Below, piece by piece: positions 11,025 through 22,232 of a stretch of 64,000 nucleotides of DNA (within the stretch, counting starts at the first letter, position 1; each line of letters opens with the position of its first letter). Source of the stretch: Aldrovandia affinis (Eukaryota; Chordata; Actinopteri; Notacanthiformes; Halosauridae). The position numbers and the translations under genes were made by a program. The notes below the pieces were generated by a model. The model was given only the letters and a program-made list of their open reading frames with translations. It ran no database searches and was not told where the DNA came from. Where the stretch lies: assembly GCA_029706075.1 (NCBI GenBank), contig JAINUG010000020.1, positions 6,849,860-6,913,859 on the forward strand. Direction: 5' to 3'.

Positions 11025-11421
11025 TGTGGCATGACAGAGCAAAAGAAACAGCAAAAGAGGCCAAAAGAGACCACTCATCAAGAAAACCCTGATAATCAAT
11101 CAAGATTAACCACAGGAGAAGAAAACAATGCATGGAAGATCAGAGTCAACTGATTATCAACACATTCCCACTCAGACACACGACTGATGATCAGCACATT
11201 TTCACTCAGACTTTGTCCTAACCATTGTTTCAATTCAGCATAGACTCTGACTCTAGACTTCTCTACTATAAGAAGATCAGATCACTAGGCAGACTTCTGC
11301 AGGCAAAGGTCTCCAGGGCCCCGTAATGCTGGTATAGCTCAAGAATAAAAGATTCTGAACCTGAGTGTTGAGTGTTGCGTCCTTCCTTCTGTTCAAACCC
11401 CTGGGCAATTTCCACCACACC
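11025..11421 (+). mobile_element. Candidate solo LTR (unit 1)
   Basis: Direct repeats AGTGT flank the block (11020-11024 and 11422-11426). It begins TGTGGCATGAC and holds a TATA-like CTATAAGAAG near 11264 and AATAAA near 11342, in the order expected of U3-R-U5. It does not end in a perfect CA, so the exact right limit is uncertain. It is shared with unit 2 and so predates the duplication. Confidence 0.5.
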
Positions 11422-11488
11422 AGTGTTTCTCAATCCATTCCTACAGGGCACACTGCCCTGAAAGTTTTAATTCCAACCTCCGCTCCGC

Positions 11489-11686
11489 GAGCAGGATTAA
11501 CACTATGAGCAGGGCTAACACTATGAGCAGGGTTAACACTATGTGCAGGGCTAACACTATGAGCAGGGTTAACACTATGAGCAGGGCTAACACTATGAGC
11601 AGGGTTAACACTGCGAGCAGGGTTAACACTATGTGCAGGGCTAACACTATGAGCAGGGTTAACACTATGAGCAGGGCTAACACTAT
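11489..11686. repeat. 18-bp minisatellite, 11 units (unit 1)
   Basis: There are eleven units of 'GAGCAGGGCTAACACTAT' and single-base variants. Because 18 is a multiple of three, all frames stay open and give artificial six-residue repeat ORFs on both strands. Unit 2 has six copies. Confidence 0.95.
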
Positions 11687-11756
11687 GAGCAAGACACGGT
11701 GTTGGCTTATGGTTTGCAGTTCTGATCCTGGATGCTGTGCCTGGGAAAGGTTACTG

Positions 11757-11880
11757 ATGAGTAAGAGGTGGTACTTGTGTTTATAACTCCTTCCATGCTT
11801 TCACTTTCCAAATGAGGCTCAGCCCCAAAGTCAGACCATTTCTGGGAAACACACCCTGTTCTTGGCAGGGGAGCCAGCGC
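11757..11880 (+). repeat. S-module repeat (unit 1, copy a)
   Basis: The roughly 125-bp module runs from 'GAGTAAGAGGTGGTACTTG' to 'CTGTTCTTGGCAGGGG'. It also occurs at 14924-15048 and inverted at 8703-8835. Its origin is unknown; it may be part of a fold-back transposon. Confidence 0.7.
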
Positions 11881-12313
11881 ATGATGTACGACCAGGGTTG
11901 GGTTGTAACGGAATACATGTAACGGCGTTACGTAATCAGAATACAAAAATCAAGTAACTGTATTCAGCTCGCGTTATATTTGAAAAACGAGTAATCTGAA
12001 TACAGTTACTTTAATAAACCTGAAGTGAATACATTTTGGAATACTTATTGGAATTCTTGGTGGAAAGTTTTCCTTACAAACATTAATGAGCTGATATTCA
12101 TTACTAAAGCTACAGCATGAAATTCTCACGCCTACATGATTATCATCACACAGCTCACGAAAACTACCGCCGCTGCACAGAACCAAAAGTAATGCGCGCG
12201 TGCCCAAACATTGACAGTGACAAGAAAAGTCAGCTTTCAGTTCGTGGTGTTATCGACACCATTTCCAATTTAAACAAGACCAAGAAGACCATGGGAAAAA
12301 TCTGTCGGTCCAG

Positions 12314-12400
12314 TGTACCTTGTGTCTTCCGGGAATAAAGATACTGTCGGCATCAAAGGACTCGACTTCGAATCTTAAAAAGCACTTGGAGGTAAATCAA
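12314..12400 (+). pseudogene. hAT transposase BED zinc-finger remnant (unit 1)
   Basis: One frame reads CTLCLPGIKI then KDSTSNLKKHLEV. This matches the C-x2-C ... SNLKKHL pattern of BED fingers at the N-terminus of hAT transposases. No dimerisation domain or catalytic core was found in the rest of the element. Confidence 0.75.
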
Positions 12401-12458
12401 CGTTGGCTAACCTTCAGCTTACTGAACAGAATTCTGCAGTAATTTGCTGTTACCTGAC

Positions 12459-13599
12459 TGTGGAGGACGTCGGTCTCGGCCACATGGGAGTGGCATGGTT
12501 GCCTGTCTTGTTCCATGTGGTAGAGGCCTTTGGAGCAGTGAGACTTTCCGGGGCAGGTTTGGCAGGGTGTGAGTGAACTGTCGCCGGAAGGGAGCTCCAA
12601 AGGCCTTAATTGGTTTTAATTATTATTTAATTGGTGTCAATCAGTCAATTGATATAGAAGTAAATTGGCTGATTGGGTGTCTGGGTGAGAATGTGAGTTG
12701 TGATTGTGATTGGGTGATTGCCTCACGAGTCCCACCTGAGCCAGGCAGAAACTAAGCCTATTTAAGAGCAGGTGGGGCGAGTAGGGAATCAGTCAGTCTT
12801 GTCTTGATGTGCGCGTGAGTGCGCGTGAGTGCGCGTGAGTGCGCGTGAGTGCGCGTGAGTGCGCGTGAGTGCGCGTGAGTGCGCGTGAGATGTTTAATGT
12901 TTGTGGAGTTTTGTGTGCGTTTGTCGAAAGTGACTGAGTAGAGTGCTTCCTGTGTGAGTGAGGAAGAGGGAGAGGGGGTGCGCTTTAGGTGTCCGCCTCT
13001 CTCCCTTGGTGTGATTATGGAGGAGCGGGAGGGTGCCCTGGAAGAGGGTCCACCTCTCGCCCTCGGTTTTAGTAAAAGAGAGCTTGCACACGACAGTGGA
13101 GAGTGTCTGAGCAACAGCCCAAGAACTCACTGGAAAAGTGGAGGTGTCTTGGGGCTGATTGCCAGAACTCTCACTGTGGGGACTGGCGAGTGTCTCTGGA
13201 TGAATGAGTAAGAGAACTCGAACTGGAAAAGTTCGAGTGTCTCAGTATGAATGGGTGGGAAGCACTTGAAAAGTCACTGGATATGTGTGTGCCTGAGGAG
13301 GTTCCAGGGGAACTCTGGAGGAAGAGGCACGGTGTCTCGTAAGTTTGGTTATTTTAACTTGTTATTTTCGTTTGTTGTTTTTACCCGAAAGCTTCGCGGC
13401 GAGTAGGGTGAAGATTTTGTCTGTGTTTGTGTTGGTCTTTGTTATATGTTAACCTGCTACTCCCACTGTCTCTCTCCCATGTCTGGGGGGAGAGACAGAA
13501 AAACAAATAAATAAAATCCGGTCCGTAGACCGACAAACTCCACTCCGTGTCTCCTGGCTGTTTGGTTCCCATTCAGGGTTTGTCACGCGGCGTGTGACA
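12459..13599 (+). mobile_element. Solo LTR, family LTR-A (unit 1)
   Basis: The 1141-bp LTR begins TGTGGAGGACG and ends GGCGTGTGACA, flanked by a 5-bp duplication CTGAC (12454-12458 and 13600-13604) inside the hAT element. AATAAA is near 13504. It contains eight copies of a 10-bp repeat (12811-12890). The uninterrupted hAT in unit 2 proves insertion. Internal genes are gone, so it is a solo LTR. Confidence 0.92.
12811..12890. repeat. 10-bp tandem repeat GCGCGTGAGT, 8 units
   Basis: Eight near-perfect units lie within LTR-A. The copy in unit 2 (25945-26000) has a shorter 8-bp version, GAGTGCGT. It yields spurious His/Ser/Thr repeat ORFs. Confidence 0.93.
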
Positions 13600-13679
13600 C
13601 TGACCTTAGCCTACGGTTTGAGGCATCGCAATAACTGCTCTGCTAATTGTATACTGCTTTCTTTATTTTTGAAACGATG

Positions 13680-13770
13680 ACATTTCTTTTCTTTTTTCTT
13701 TTTCTTTTTCCCAGTTTTCTCCCAATTTGGTAGCCAATTGTACCCTACTATACGTCAATTACGTTATGCA
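13680..13770 (-). repeat. SINE-like retroposon fragment in hAT (unit 1)
   Basis: A T/C-rich run is followed by 'CAATTTGGTAGCCAATTG'. On the minus strand this gives the 'GGCTACCAAATTGGGAGAAA' end and A-rich tail seen at 15600, 17745, 40664 and 44600. The unit 2 copy is at 38705-38790. Confidence 0.6.
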
Positions 13771-14454
13771 TTGCCGAGCATTCACCGCTACACAGCCCGC
13801 CAACACTGGCACCTTTCTAAGCCATATCCCTCACATATCCCTCACAAATCAAAAATGGTTCAAAAGTTATTACATTGTTTCAGATGTTATGTTTGAGTTC
13901 TGCTCATGATTAGCCATTAAAACAGTAAAAGAACTTGCCTTTCAGTTTCCCTTTACGTTTTATTATGATTAATTTTTAATCTGTCCATTCTAATTCCATA
14001 ACATGTTCATGATGACTAAAACAAAACAATGCAGATACAATGTTGCATATATTTAGCTAAATTGACATCTCAAATGTATTAGTCATTATTATGAAATGAA
14101 CAGAAGCTGACCTGACTTCTACACAGTGGAAAGTTGAACATGACATGCAATGCATAACTATTTAAATGTATTACTGATCAAATAAAAGAGTGAACATGGC
14201 GTGTGCAAAGGTTTGAGCACCATTTTAGTACTAAGTAGTACCACCTTTGTCTATATAACAGCTTCCCAATGTCTCCTGTACCCCAAAACATACCCATCTG
14301 TGATGGAAAAAGGAAGTATTCTAAAAGTAATCTGAATACGTTACTTTTTTGAGACATGTAACTGTATTCGTATCTGATTACTTTCAGAGCCGTGTAATCA
14401 GTATTCAGGCACTAATTACATTTACAAAGTAACCCTCCCAACCCTGTGTACGAC

Positions 14455-14759
14455 CTGCTGTATGTCTTGTCGATCCATCCACATGGCGTTGTTGATACAA
14501 CACTTGGTGCTTCACTAGCCTTGCGTTAAAAAAATTAAGACCTCCCAAGTCAATATTAATCTTTATTTAATTCTCATAATTTCAATGTGTGGCCAGAAAA
14601 GACATTAGAAGTCAGTCTGGGATATTTCGGTGTGTAGTTATTTGACATTTAATTCCCATTATATTTGCCATTTGGATGCTGAACGGCTCACAGGGAAACG
14701 GACATAAATGCAAAAGTACCAACAACGCCATGTGGATGGATCGACAAATACATACAGTG
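14455..14759. mobile_element. Fold-back MITE (unit 1)
   Basis: Inverted termini of about 38 bp, with core 'GATCCATCCACATGGCGTTG' at 14472-14491 and its complement near 14725-14743, enclose about 230 bp of AT-rich DNA. It abuts the hAT target duplication on the left. A clear target duplication of its own was not found. The unit 2 copy is at 39515-39819. Confidence 0.75.
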
Positions 14760-14923
14760 AGTAGTACATCATGAAATTATGGTCAGAGTGCTCCTTTAAG
14801 ACATATTTTTAACCATTTAGTTTTGAGCAGCGTACCAGCACAGAACAAAAATGCTGTGTCTCAATTATGTAAGGCCAAAGGAAAACTCCACTCAAGATAA
14901 GCATAACTAAGATGTGTTGGCTG

Positions 14924-15048
14924 AGTAAGAGGTGGTGCTTGTATTTATAACTCCTTCCATGCTTTCACTTTCCAAATGAGGCTCAGCCCCAAAGTCAGAC
15001 CATTTCTAGGAAACACACCCTGTTCTTAGCAGGGGCGTCATGCGTCAA
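14924..15048 (+). repeat. S-module repeat (unit 1, copy b)
   Basis: The module starts 'GAGTAAGAGGTGGTGCTTG' and is about 90% identical to the copy at 11757-11880. It sits directly upstream of the Tc1-like element. Confidence 0.7.
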
Positions 15049-15052
15049 CAAA

Positions 15053-15791
15053 CACTACCGGTCAAAAGTTTTAGAACACCCCCATTTTCCAGTTTTTACT
15101 CAAATGTAAGCCAGTGAATAACCTGAAATCATACAAAGGTAAGCTGCCAGAGGTTTAAAAAAAAAGCTTAGGTTACCAAAAACTGAAAAATTATGTAAAT
15201 GTTTTGGCAGTGAGTAGTTTCCTACACCATCGAAAGGCACTTGGAAACTGGAGGAAACTCTGACAGGAAGAGGTCTGGCAGATCCAAAGCCGCAACAAAA
15301 TCAGAAGACAAGTTACTGAGAGTCAACAACTTGCATGATAGGCAAAATAAGAAAAAGAGGCTTGCCTGGGCCATGAACCACCGCCAGTGGACTACTGAAG
15401 ACTAGAAGAAGGTCTTATGGACCAATGAATCAAAATTTGAAATCTTCGGTTCATCACACAGGGTTTTTGTACGCTGTCGAGTAGGTGAAAGGATTGTTCC
15501 CTCAGTGTGTGACACCAACTGTCAAACATGAAGGAGGAAGCGTCTGGGGCTCTTTTGATGGATCCAGAGTCAGCGACTTGCACAGAGTGACTATAATTAT
15601 TATTTTTTTTTTTTTTTTTTAAAGGTTTTGTTTCAGATTTTCTCCCATTTTCTCCCAATTTAGTAGCCAATTAGACCCGCTATTTTAATATAAAAACTTC
15701 TGGCAGATCAGATTATTCACTGGACTTGAACTGCTTAAATTTCAGTAAAAACTGTAAAATTGGAGTGTTCTAAAACTTTTGACCGGTAGTG
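15053..15791 (+). mobile_element. Tc1-like element, decayed and recombined (unit 1)
   Basis: Inverted termini 'CACTACCGGTCAAAAGTTTT' bound the element. Transposase remnants on the plus strand at 15240-15590 (GGNSDRKRSGRSKAATKSED, then LAWAMNHRQWTTED and a stop) are broken by stops and a T-rich SINE-like fragment. Its right end matches the element at 43674-44589 rather than the one at 40113-41212, implying a recombinant between the two. Confidence 0.85.
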
Positions 15792-15798
15792 TATATAT

Positions 15799-17732
15799 TG
15801 TGGCAGCCCAAGGGGCTGCACAAGAAAATGGCTGCCTGGCCTCCAACACATGGCAGCCCAAAACACTACATTTCCCAGCAGGCCACAGTCACACCTGAAC
15901 GGAGTGAAGGCAATGGAACTAACGACCAGCTGAAAGCCATTTCGAGGCCTACTTAACCCCCTGAGGTCCGTGCTAAGCTTTTAATGTTTTTAGATTTTGG
16001 CATGGTCTGATATTTATCTCAATTTCATCAATTTAACACACACTTACTCCAAAGTGTTTGATATTTTTATTTGAAGGACAATCACAGCTACATTTGTATG
16101 CCATCAATAGTTTGGTCAGTATCATATGCAGCTTGTAAATAGATCTACAAACACACAAGTTAAAAATAGTAAATTTTTCTGCTGTCACAAAAGATGTGAA
16201 AGCACACACTAAACTATAGTGACGAATTGTTTTGCCAATGTGCGTTTGTTCACCAAGGTCTTGGTTATGTAAGGGTGTGAAAATAGTTTAGCACATCTGA
16301 GATCTAAATAGCTAAAAACCTGTTTTTATCAGAACTGGTCACATTTATTTCAGGCTGTGGGAGGGCTAAATGCTAAATACCTGAATATTCATTTTGGCTC
16401 TTTGTTACGTTGCAAACACGCGGAATGTTTGGCGTCACAACACGCGATATTCATAGGCTATATTTTCACGAGTATTTGAAAACAAGCGAAATAAAATTAA
16501 TATCAGCATAGACTGTTGCTGGCAGATTGCAAGCGTAAACACAGACAAGATGTAAAAAAATAAAAAAACAAGCGAAATAAAATCAATAGCATAGACTGTT
16601 GCTGGCAGATTGCAAGCGTAAACACAGACATACGATATATTTTATAACATTTTACGCTGTTTGAAAAGTATTTTGTGTGCCTATTGCAATTTGTTACATT
16701 GCGACATGCGGAATATGTAGTCACAAGGCGCGAATTCATATATTTTCACGAGTATTTGAAAATATACTCGTGAATATACTGTTGCTGGCAGATTGCAAGC
16801 GTAAACACAGACATACGATATATTTTATAACATTTTAGGCTGTTTGAAAAGTATTTTCTGTGCCTATTGCAATTTGTTACATTGCGACATGCGGAATATG
16901 TAGTCACAAGACGCGGAATTTATATATATTTTCACGAGTATTTGAAAACAAGCGAAATAAAATAAATATCAGCATAGACTGTCCTCTTCAGTTTGTGTTG
17001 TTTATGCCGGCGTTTTCACACATGGCCCGACGCACCCTCCCGAAATTAGCACCTCATTAACATGTCAATAGAAGGGGGACGTTACTAAAAGGTAAAAAAC
17101 AGAGTAAAAAGCAAGGTTTACTTTTGGTCTAATTAAGCTAATTTTAAAAATCCCATTTGATTTGCCAGTGCTCAAATCGGAAAGTCGCGATTCTAAGGTT
17201 TCTGTCAATGTTTTTGCCGCGTGTGTATGATAAAATATCGCGAAGTTAGAAATAGTAATATACTTGTATTGCTGCTTGGATCGGCGCCGATCCAGCCGAC
17301 CTCAGGGGGTTAAAGGACTGGCTCACATTACCCATGGAGAGGAGTAGGAAAGCGTTTGTGAGTGTGTTGAAGGAGAGAGAAAGAGAAGCCTGTGAAGTCG
17401 TTGACCAGCCAGGAGTTAGAAAGCGAGTGTTGCAGTGTGTTGTTTTGTGTTTGACCGGATTGTGTGAGGACCCCCCTTTGAATAACGACTACGGACTGGA
17501 TTGTGGACTTGGACCTGGATTTTGCATTGGATTTGGACATTGACGACGAGATAAGGATTTGTGGACTTTGTGTTTGTGTTCCCCTGAAGACCCCACCCTT
17601 TGTTTTGTGTTTGTTGGTAGTAGTTTAATAAATTATCATTTTGTTTTTGAATACTGCCTCCTCCTTGTTCTTGAACTAGCCTACGCCCTCTGCAAGGTCC
17701 GTGAGTGTGGCCCAACCCCTGGGGACACCACA
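15799..17732 (+). mobile_element. Solo LTR, family LTR-B, split by a piggyBac-type element
   Basis: It begins TGTGGCAGCCC and ends GGGGACACCACA, with ATAT flanking both ends, AATAAA near 17627, and homology to the LTR at 58137-60240. About 577 bp is LTR; 1353 bp is a nested element at TTAA. It is absent from unit 2, so it inserted after the duplication, next to the Tc1 end. Confidence 0.85.
15957..17309. mobile_element. piggyBac-type non-autonomous element
   Basis: TTAA lies on both sides (15953-15956 and 17310-17313), and the termini CCCCCTGAGGTC and GACCTCAGGGGG are inverted repeats. The 1353-bp interior has no transposase. It carries three copies of 'CTGTTGCTGGCAGATTGCAA' (about 16513, 16596, 16780), two of which start a duplicated segment of about 180 bp. 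Confidence 0.9.
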
Positions 17733-18010
17733 ATATATATATATTTTTTTACATTTTGTTTCTGATTTTTTCCCATTTTTCTCCCAGTTTAGTAGCCAAT
17801 TACACCCTCTATTTAATTTGATTGTCTCTATGAGGTAAGCTAATTCTCTGTGGGCAGCAACCTCCACCTCCTTCGCGAACCCACGTTCTGGAGACTCCTT
17901 TTTCGTGCTTCACGGCGGACTCGAGCCAGCTCACCCTCCCCCCTTCCCCTGGGGCGGACAGCCAAATACCGCCCCCGATCGGGGCTGACGACCAGGGCCG
18001 GTCTGGTAGA
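17733..18010 (-). repeat. SINE-like retroposon fragment (unit 1)
   Basis: It belongs to the family at 40664-40986: a T-rich start, then 'TCTCCCAGTTTAGTAGCCAA', and later the 'GGGGCGGACAGCCAAATACC' block. The unit 2 counterpart 44592-44772 lacks the last part. Confidence 0.65.
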
Positions 18011-18279
18011 GACACAGGTCTTGAACCACGTTATATATTTTAATGTTTTAGTGGACAGGAGTTTTTGTGTGAATGCGCCCCTCCCTCTCTGTCTTTCTCT
18101 CACTCTCTCTCAGTTCAATTTCAATTTAAGTGCTTTATTGGCATTTAACGTATAAAAAGCATATTTCTCAAGCATATTGATTGTAATAGTAATGGAACAG
18201 TTGAAGAAAGAAAGCAACAATAACAACAGCAACAACAATAATAATCTCTCTCTTTCTCTCTTTATTGCTGTGGTAACAG

Positions 18280-18378
18280 GGCGGCCCTGGCCTCTGCACA
18301 CCAGGCCCTGCCTTTTCCTCAGATGCTCAGTGTGCTGGAGAACACGCCCCAGGTCAGTGGCATGCACACCTTCCTCAG
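18280..18378 (+). pseudogene. uckl1: uckl1 pseudo-exon 'a' (unit 1), frame intact
   Basis: The block sits between a polypyrimidine-AG acceptor (GTAACAG) and a GTCAGA donor. It reads [14 protein letters not shown], then [19 protein letters not shown], matching the linker that starts the uracil-phosphoribosyltransferase-like half of uridine-cytidine kinase-like 1, which in intact form is a fusion of uridine kinase and UPRT-like domains. The exon itself is undamaged, but the downstream exon 'c' has a frameshifting deletion and intervening exons are missing, so the locus is a pseudogene. The end of the exon and the first bases of the intron are duplicated (18353-18445). Confidence 0.8.
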
Positions 18379-18688
18379 GTCAGATACTCTCTATACTGAC
18401 CCCAGTTCAGGTGCATGCACACCTTCCTCAGGTCAGATACTCTCTATACCGTCCATAGTACTGACCCCAGTCCAGGGGTATTGATTTAATCAGGTGCAGC
18501 ACTCAATACAATAGGACATTTGGTCTAGTTCTGCATGTTTTAATTCATCTCTGGGCTCCATACTTTACAGTAGTCAGAATTAGAACATGCTGTTTGTATC
18601 ACACGAAATTGGGCAAGAGAACTGATTAAACGAGGTTATTGTTGCTGCTTCAGAATCTCATGCTCTCTCTCTCTCTCTCTCTCTCTGA

Positions 18689-18975
18689 GATCTGGTGACT
18701 GAGACAGCCATGGCATATAGTTTACAGAATTTTCATGCTCATCAAACCATTCAGTCAGTGACTGCTCATGCCCTGCGGATGGGGGCATTCTCATCCTGGA
18801 ATAGACCACTCCCATCAGGATAGAAATGCTTCACCACAGGATGAAGGTGATCACTCAGAATGGCTTTGTATTTATTGGTGTTTACCTTGCCCTCTAAGTG
18901 GTTAAAGGGATCTAAACCATGCCAGGAAAATGCACCACACGCCATAACAGAGCCACCAGAACCCTTCATTTACTG
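18689..18975 (-). pseudogene. Tc1-like transposase fragment (unit 1)
   Basis: The minus-strand frame reads MKGSGGSVMACGAFSWHG, then YKAILSDHLHPV and GLFQDENAP, matching the central DDE region (GGSVMVWGCFS... FQQDNDP) of Tc1 transposases. The second catalytic Asp is retained in QDENAP. The fragment is cut at 18689 by a deletion relative to unit 2. Confidence 0.85.
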
Positions 18976-19216
18976 AAGTGTCTCCTTTATTTTGGCAGGT
19001 ACCTGTAGATTTCTGCTTTATATGCATACGCATATTGAAATTAATTCTACCACTGCTATTAGATCAAAACCAGTGTTCTACTTTAGTCGCTCCCTAAATT
19101 CCTCTACGATACCTAACTTTGTCAGCCTGTTCCAAGAATCATTTACTGTTCATCAGGATCCCACCAGTGGTGGGCCGTCAGGGCCTGCAAGGCCTTCTCT
19201 GCTGGCCTAAAAAATA

Positions 19217-19735
19217 TCTGAATCAGACTGATGTTAATTATATTTTGTCCATGAATACTTATTAAATAATTCCAAATGGTCTGTTCGCTTCCTTTCATAG
19301 CTGTTCCCCTGGTTGCGCTGCATCCAGACGTGTATTTTCATATTAAAGCATTTAACCAATCACATTTCAGCCATCATTTGTTGCCAGGGTCAAATAAATC
19401 TGCCTGGAGGCCTTCACAATCCGTTCTGAAGGCCCTGTAGCATAAAATAAGTGTTGATCAAACTGTTGCTTCAACCAATCAGGTTTTGAGTTGGGGACAC
19501 GAAGGCCTTCTCGAAGGCCTAGGTAACGTCAGCGTATTCACACCCTTTGATTGGATAGTCAGAGAGTGTCTGACTATGATGTAATGTGATTGGTTAAATG
19601 CTTTAATATGAAAATACACGTCTGGATGCAGCGCAACCAAGGGAACAGCTATGAAAGGAAGCTTAACAGACCATTTGGAATTATTTAATAAGTATTCATG
19701 GACAAAATATAATTAACATCAGTCTGTGATTCAGA
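19217..19735. repeat. Palindrome: two ~150-bp arms, 216-bp loop
   Basis: The left arm 19217-19366 and right arm 19583-19735 are reverse complements with about five differences or small indels. They include 'TTTGTCCATGAATACTTATT' on the left arm and its complement on the right. Confidence 0.93.
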
Positions 19736-20121
19736 CATTTGAGCGGACATTTTCAGCCCTAAAGCGAATGAAAACTTATGCCAGAAATACGACAGGGCAG
19801 GCTCGACTTTCAGCATTAGCTTCGATGGCGATAGAAAAGGATGGAACTTCTTGATGGAACTGAAACACACGGATAATCTGTACGACAGAGTAATTTAACT
19901 CTTTTTGAGGAAAGAAAGAGGATGGATTTTGTGTACAAATAATAAGGATTTTTGGTGAGTAAAATGTTGCTATTTTCCTAAATAATATTGTAATTTTATG
20001 AGGTTATTATTATTGATGCTTTTTATGTGTGTCGCAGCTGTAGCACCTCGGGTTTGTTTCTTCAGTAAAGGCATTTATTCTGGATACACGAGTTATCTAT
20101 CTGCAATGCAACGGCAACGGT

Positions 20122-20461
20122 GCCTGTTCGGTTTGTTTTTGCACTTTGTTTATTTATCTTTCTTCAGTCATGTTTCATGAGAGAGAATGACAGCGATAGT
20201 TATGAAGCGTGAGATAATTAGTGATTAGTAGTGTTAGTAACTTAATCTAAATCCCTAATGTTAGTAGATTAGTTGGTTAGTACTATATACATCTAACTAA
20301 TATATACAAAGTGTAATTAGAAAGTAAGAAGGAAGTAAAACGAGATTAGAAACGAAGACGGAAAAACCGAAACAGAATTTCCCGAAGTGCATGACAGAAC
20401 GAGAATGAAACATGACTGAAGAACGATAAATAAACAAAGTGCAAAAACAAACCGAACAGAC
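20122..20461. repeat. Palindrome: two 57-bp arms, 226-bp loop
   Basis: The left arm 20122-20178 and right arm 20405-20461 are reverse complements with two mismatches. Both arms are within the hAT at 19165-20577. Confidence 0.92.
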
Positions 20462-20585
20462 ACTCAAAACATAACAATAAGATGGCTTTTATAGCCATAA
20501 AATAGTTATTGAGGGGTGGATTGATTCAGACGGAGCACTACTGAAGGCCTAGGTGTGAAATGCACGGCCCGCCACTGGATCCCAC

Positions 20586-21540
20586 TAGTCTACAATCTAT
20601 TGATCAGCTGACGGACAATCTAAATTACACCCTGCGCAACACTCTTGATGTTGTTGCGCCTCTCAAAAAGAAAAAAACTAGCCAAAAGAAGCTTGCACCA
20701 TGGTATACTGACCACACACGTGCTCTTAAACAAGCTTCTCGCAAGTTGGAACGTAAGTGGCGATCCACTAAATTAGAAGTATTTTATTCTGCCTGGAAAG
20801 ACAGTCTGGTACAGTACAAATATGCTCTCTCCTCCGCAAGGTCAACCTATTTGTCTGATCTGATTGAGCACCAACAATCTGATTTATCTCTTAATCTGGA
20901 TGGTTGCTCTGTTGCTGCAAGTTTGGTGGTAAAAGACCTTGGTGTTACTATAGATCCTGGTCTCTCATTTGATAGTCACATCAAAAACATTTCCAGAGTA
21001 TCCCCTTTTCACCTGAGGAATATTGCCAAAATTAGGGGCTTCCTGTCATTAATAGATTAAAAATTGGTACATGCCTTTGTTACATCTAGATTAGATTATT
21101 GCAATGCATTACTGTCTGGCTGTTCCAATACCTCACTCAGGAGCCTACAACTCATACAGAATGCTGCTGCAAGGATCCTGACTAGAACAAAGAAATATGA
21201 GCACATTAGTCCTGTGTTAGCGCCACTTCACTGGCTTCCTATAAACTATCGTGTAGACTATAAGGTACTCCTCTTAATTTATAAGGTGTTGCATGGACCT
21301 GCACCCTCTTATTTGATGGATCTACTTCATCCATACAATCCCCCACGTTCGCTTCATTCACAAGATGCAGGCAACTTGGTAGTCCTTAGAATATAAAAAA
21401 ATACAGCAGGTGGCAGAGCTTTCTCCTATAGAGCTCCTTTACTGTGGAACAGTCTACCCGTCTCTGTGAAGGAGTCAGACACGGTCTCAATTTTCAAGTC
21501 TAGGTTAAAAACACATCTCTTTAGTCTCTCTTATAGTCAT
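20586..21540 (+). pseudogene. LINE ORF2 C-terminal remnant
   Basis: The first part (to 21059) encodes the endonuclease-RT linker (LAPWYTDHTRALKQASRKLE) joined directly to sequence after the RT core (VVKDLGVTIDPGLSFDSHI), so the catalytic palm is deleted. A stop at 21058 precedes a frame with LDYCNALLSG, LQLIQNAAARILTRT and LHWLPINYRVDYKVLLL, the hallmark C-terminal region of L2/CR1/Rex1-like ORF2, ending near 21540. It cannot encode active RT. Confidence 0.85.
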
Positions 21541-22232
21541 TAGATGCAGATGTGGAGGGGGCGTAGCAATAGAGCCTTCTGGTGCAATGAGCTATCCTTA
21601 CTCTCACCAATCATAAGTGATGATCCGCCCCTATCAGGACTGCTGATGATGTGGTGGGATGGTCTCATGGCTACGTGCCCCCTGTGCCACTCACCTAATT
21701 AGTTATGCTGCCCTAGATTACTTCTGCTGGTGCAAAAGTGTTATCACTACTCTTTCCCCTGATCCGGTGTGATATTTATCATAGTCATAATTGCACGTTT
21801 CCTCTTTTCTCCCCGGCTTCGTGGCACCTGCCCGGAGCTCACCTGCCCCAGAGTCAACCCCCCACCCCTGCCATGTGTTAGCCGGATGCCGCTGGCCCAG
21901 ACCCTAGCTGCTGGTTCCATCCCCCGCCCTGCCCTGGTATCTGGAGGGATGAGGTCCACCCCACCCCTACACTTAGAATGCCCTTCCGGTTAAGACTCAT
22001 GAGCCTCAAGGACTATTTGTTTTGTTTTTCTCTGTATCCCACCATTTTCCAGGAGTTCATCTCGACCGCCTTTTAAGGGGTCAGGGAATAATTTTCCAGT
22101 CTCCCACATTGGCTCCAATGGTTTTCTGGTTTTTTGATTCCCTCTGGAAAATGCCAATTGTGAAGCGCTGTGTGACAACCTTTTTGTAAATGGCGCTATA
22201 CAAAAATAAAGATTGATTGATTGATACGCATA

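Larger units (their letters stand above)
11893..14446 (+). mobile_element. hAT element with nested solo LTR (unit 1)
   Basis: Termini CAGGGTTGGG and CCCAACCCTG are flanked by a perfect 8-bp target duplication TGTACGAC (11885-11892 and 14447-14454), typical of hAT. The interior has a BED-finger remnant at 12314-12400 but no complete transposase. A solo LTR (12459-13599) interrupts it in unit 1 only. The fish family with this 'TGTAACGGAATACATGTAAC' start is widespread. Confidence 0.93.
19165..20577 (+). mobile_element. hAT element with two large hairpins
   Basis: It is flanked by a perfect 8-bp duplication GATCCCAC (19157-19164 and 20578-20585), with termini CAGTGGTGGGCCGT and CGGCCCGCCACTG. 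A plus-strand remnant at 19741-19857 reads ERTFSALKRMKTYARN, then QARLSALASMAIEKD, the hAT C-terminal dimerisation region. Inverted repeats 19217-19366/19583-19735 and 20122-20178/20405-20461 occupy much of the rest. Confidence 0.93.
19035..22223 (+). mobile_element. LINE (L2/CR1-like), internally deleted, with nested hAT
   Basis: Direct repeats ATACGCATA flank the insertion (19026-19034 and 22224-22232), and unit 2 keeps the empty site. The 3' end is 'AAATAAAGATTGATTGATTG', a short-repeat tail typical of fish LINEs. ORF2 remnants lie at 20586-21540. It inserted in unit 1 after the duplication. Confidence 0.88.

Noticed and set aside
11441..11786. Long ORFs with six-residue repeats (MSRANT-type) on both strands
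   Set aside because: They come from the 18-bp minisatellite, whose period is a multiple of three and keeps every frame open.
12758..13211. ORFs inside the LTR-A solo LTR
   Set aside because: They cross a 10-bp tandem repeat and LTR sequence; LTR-A has clear LTR ends and target duplications.
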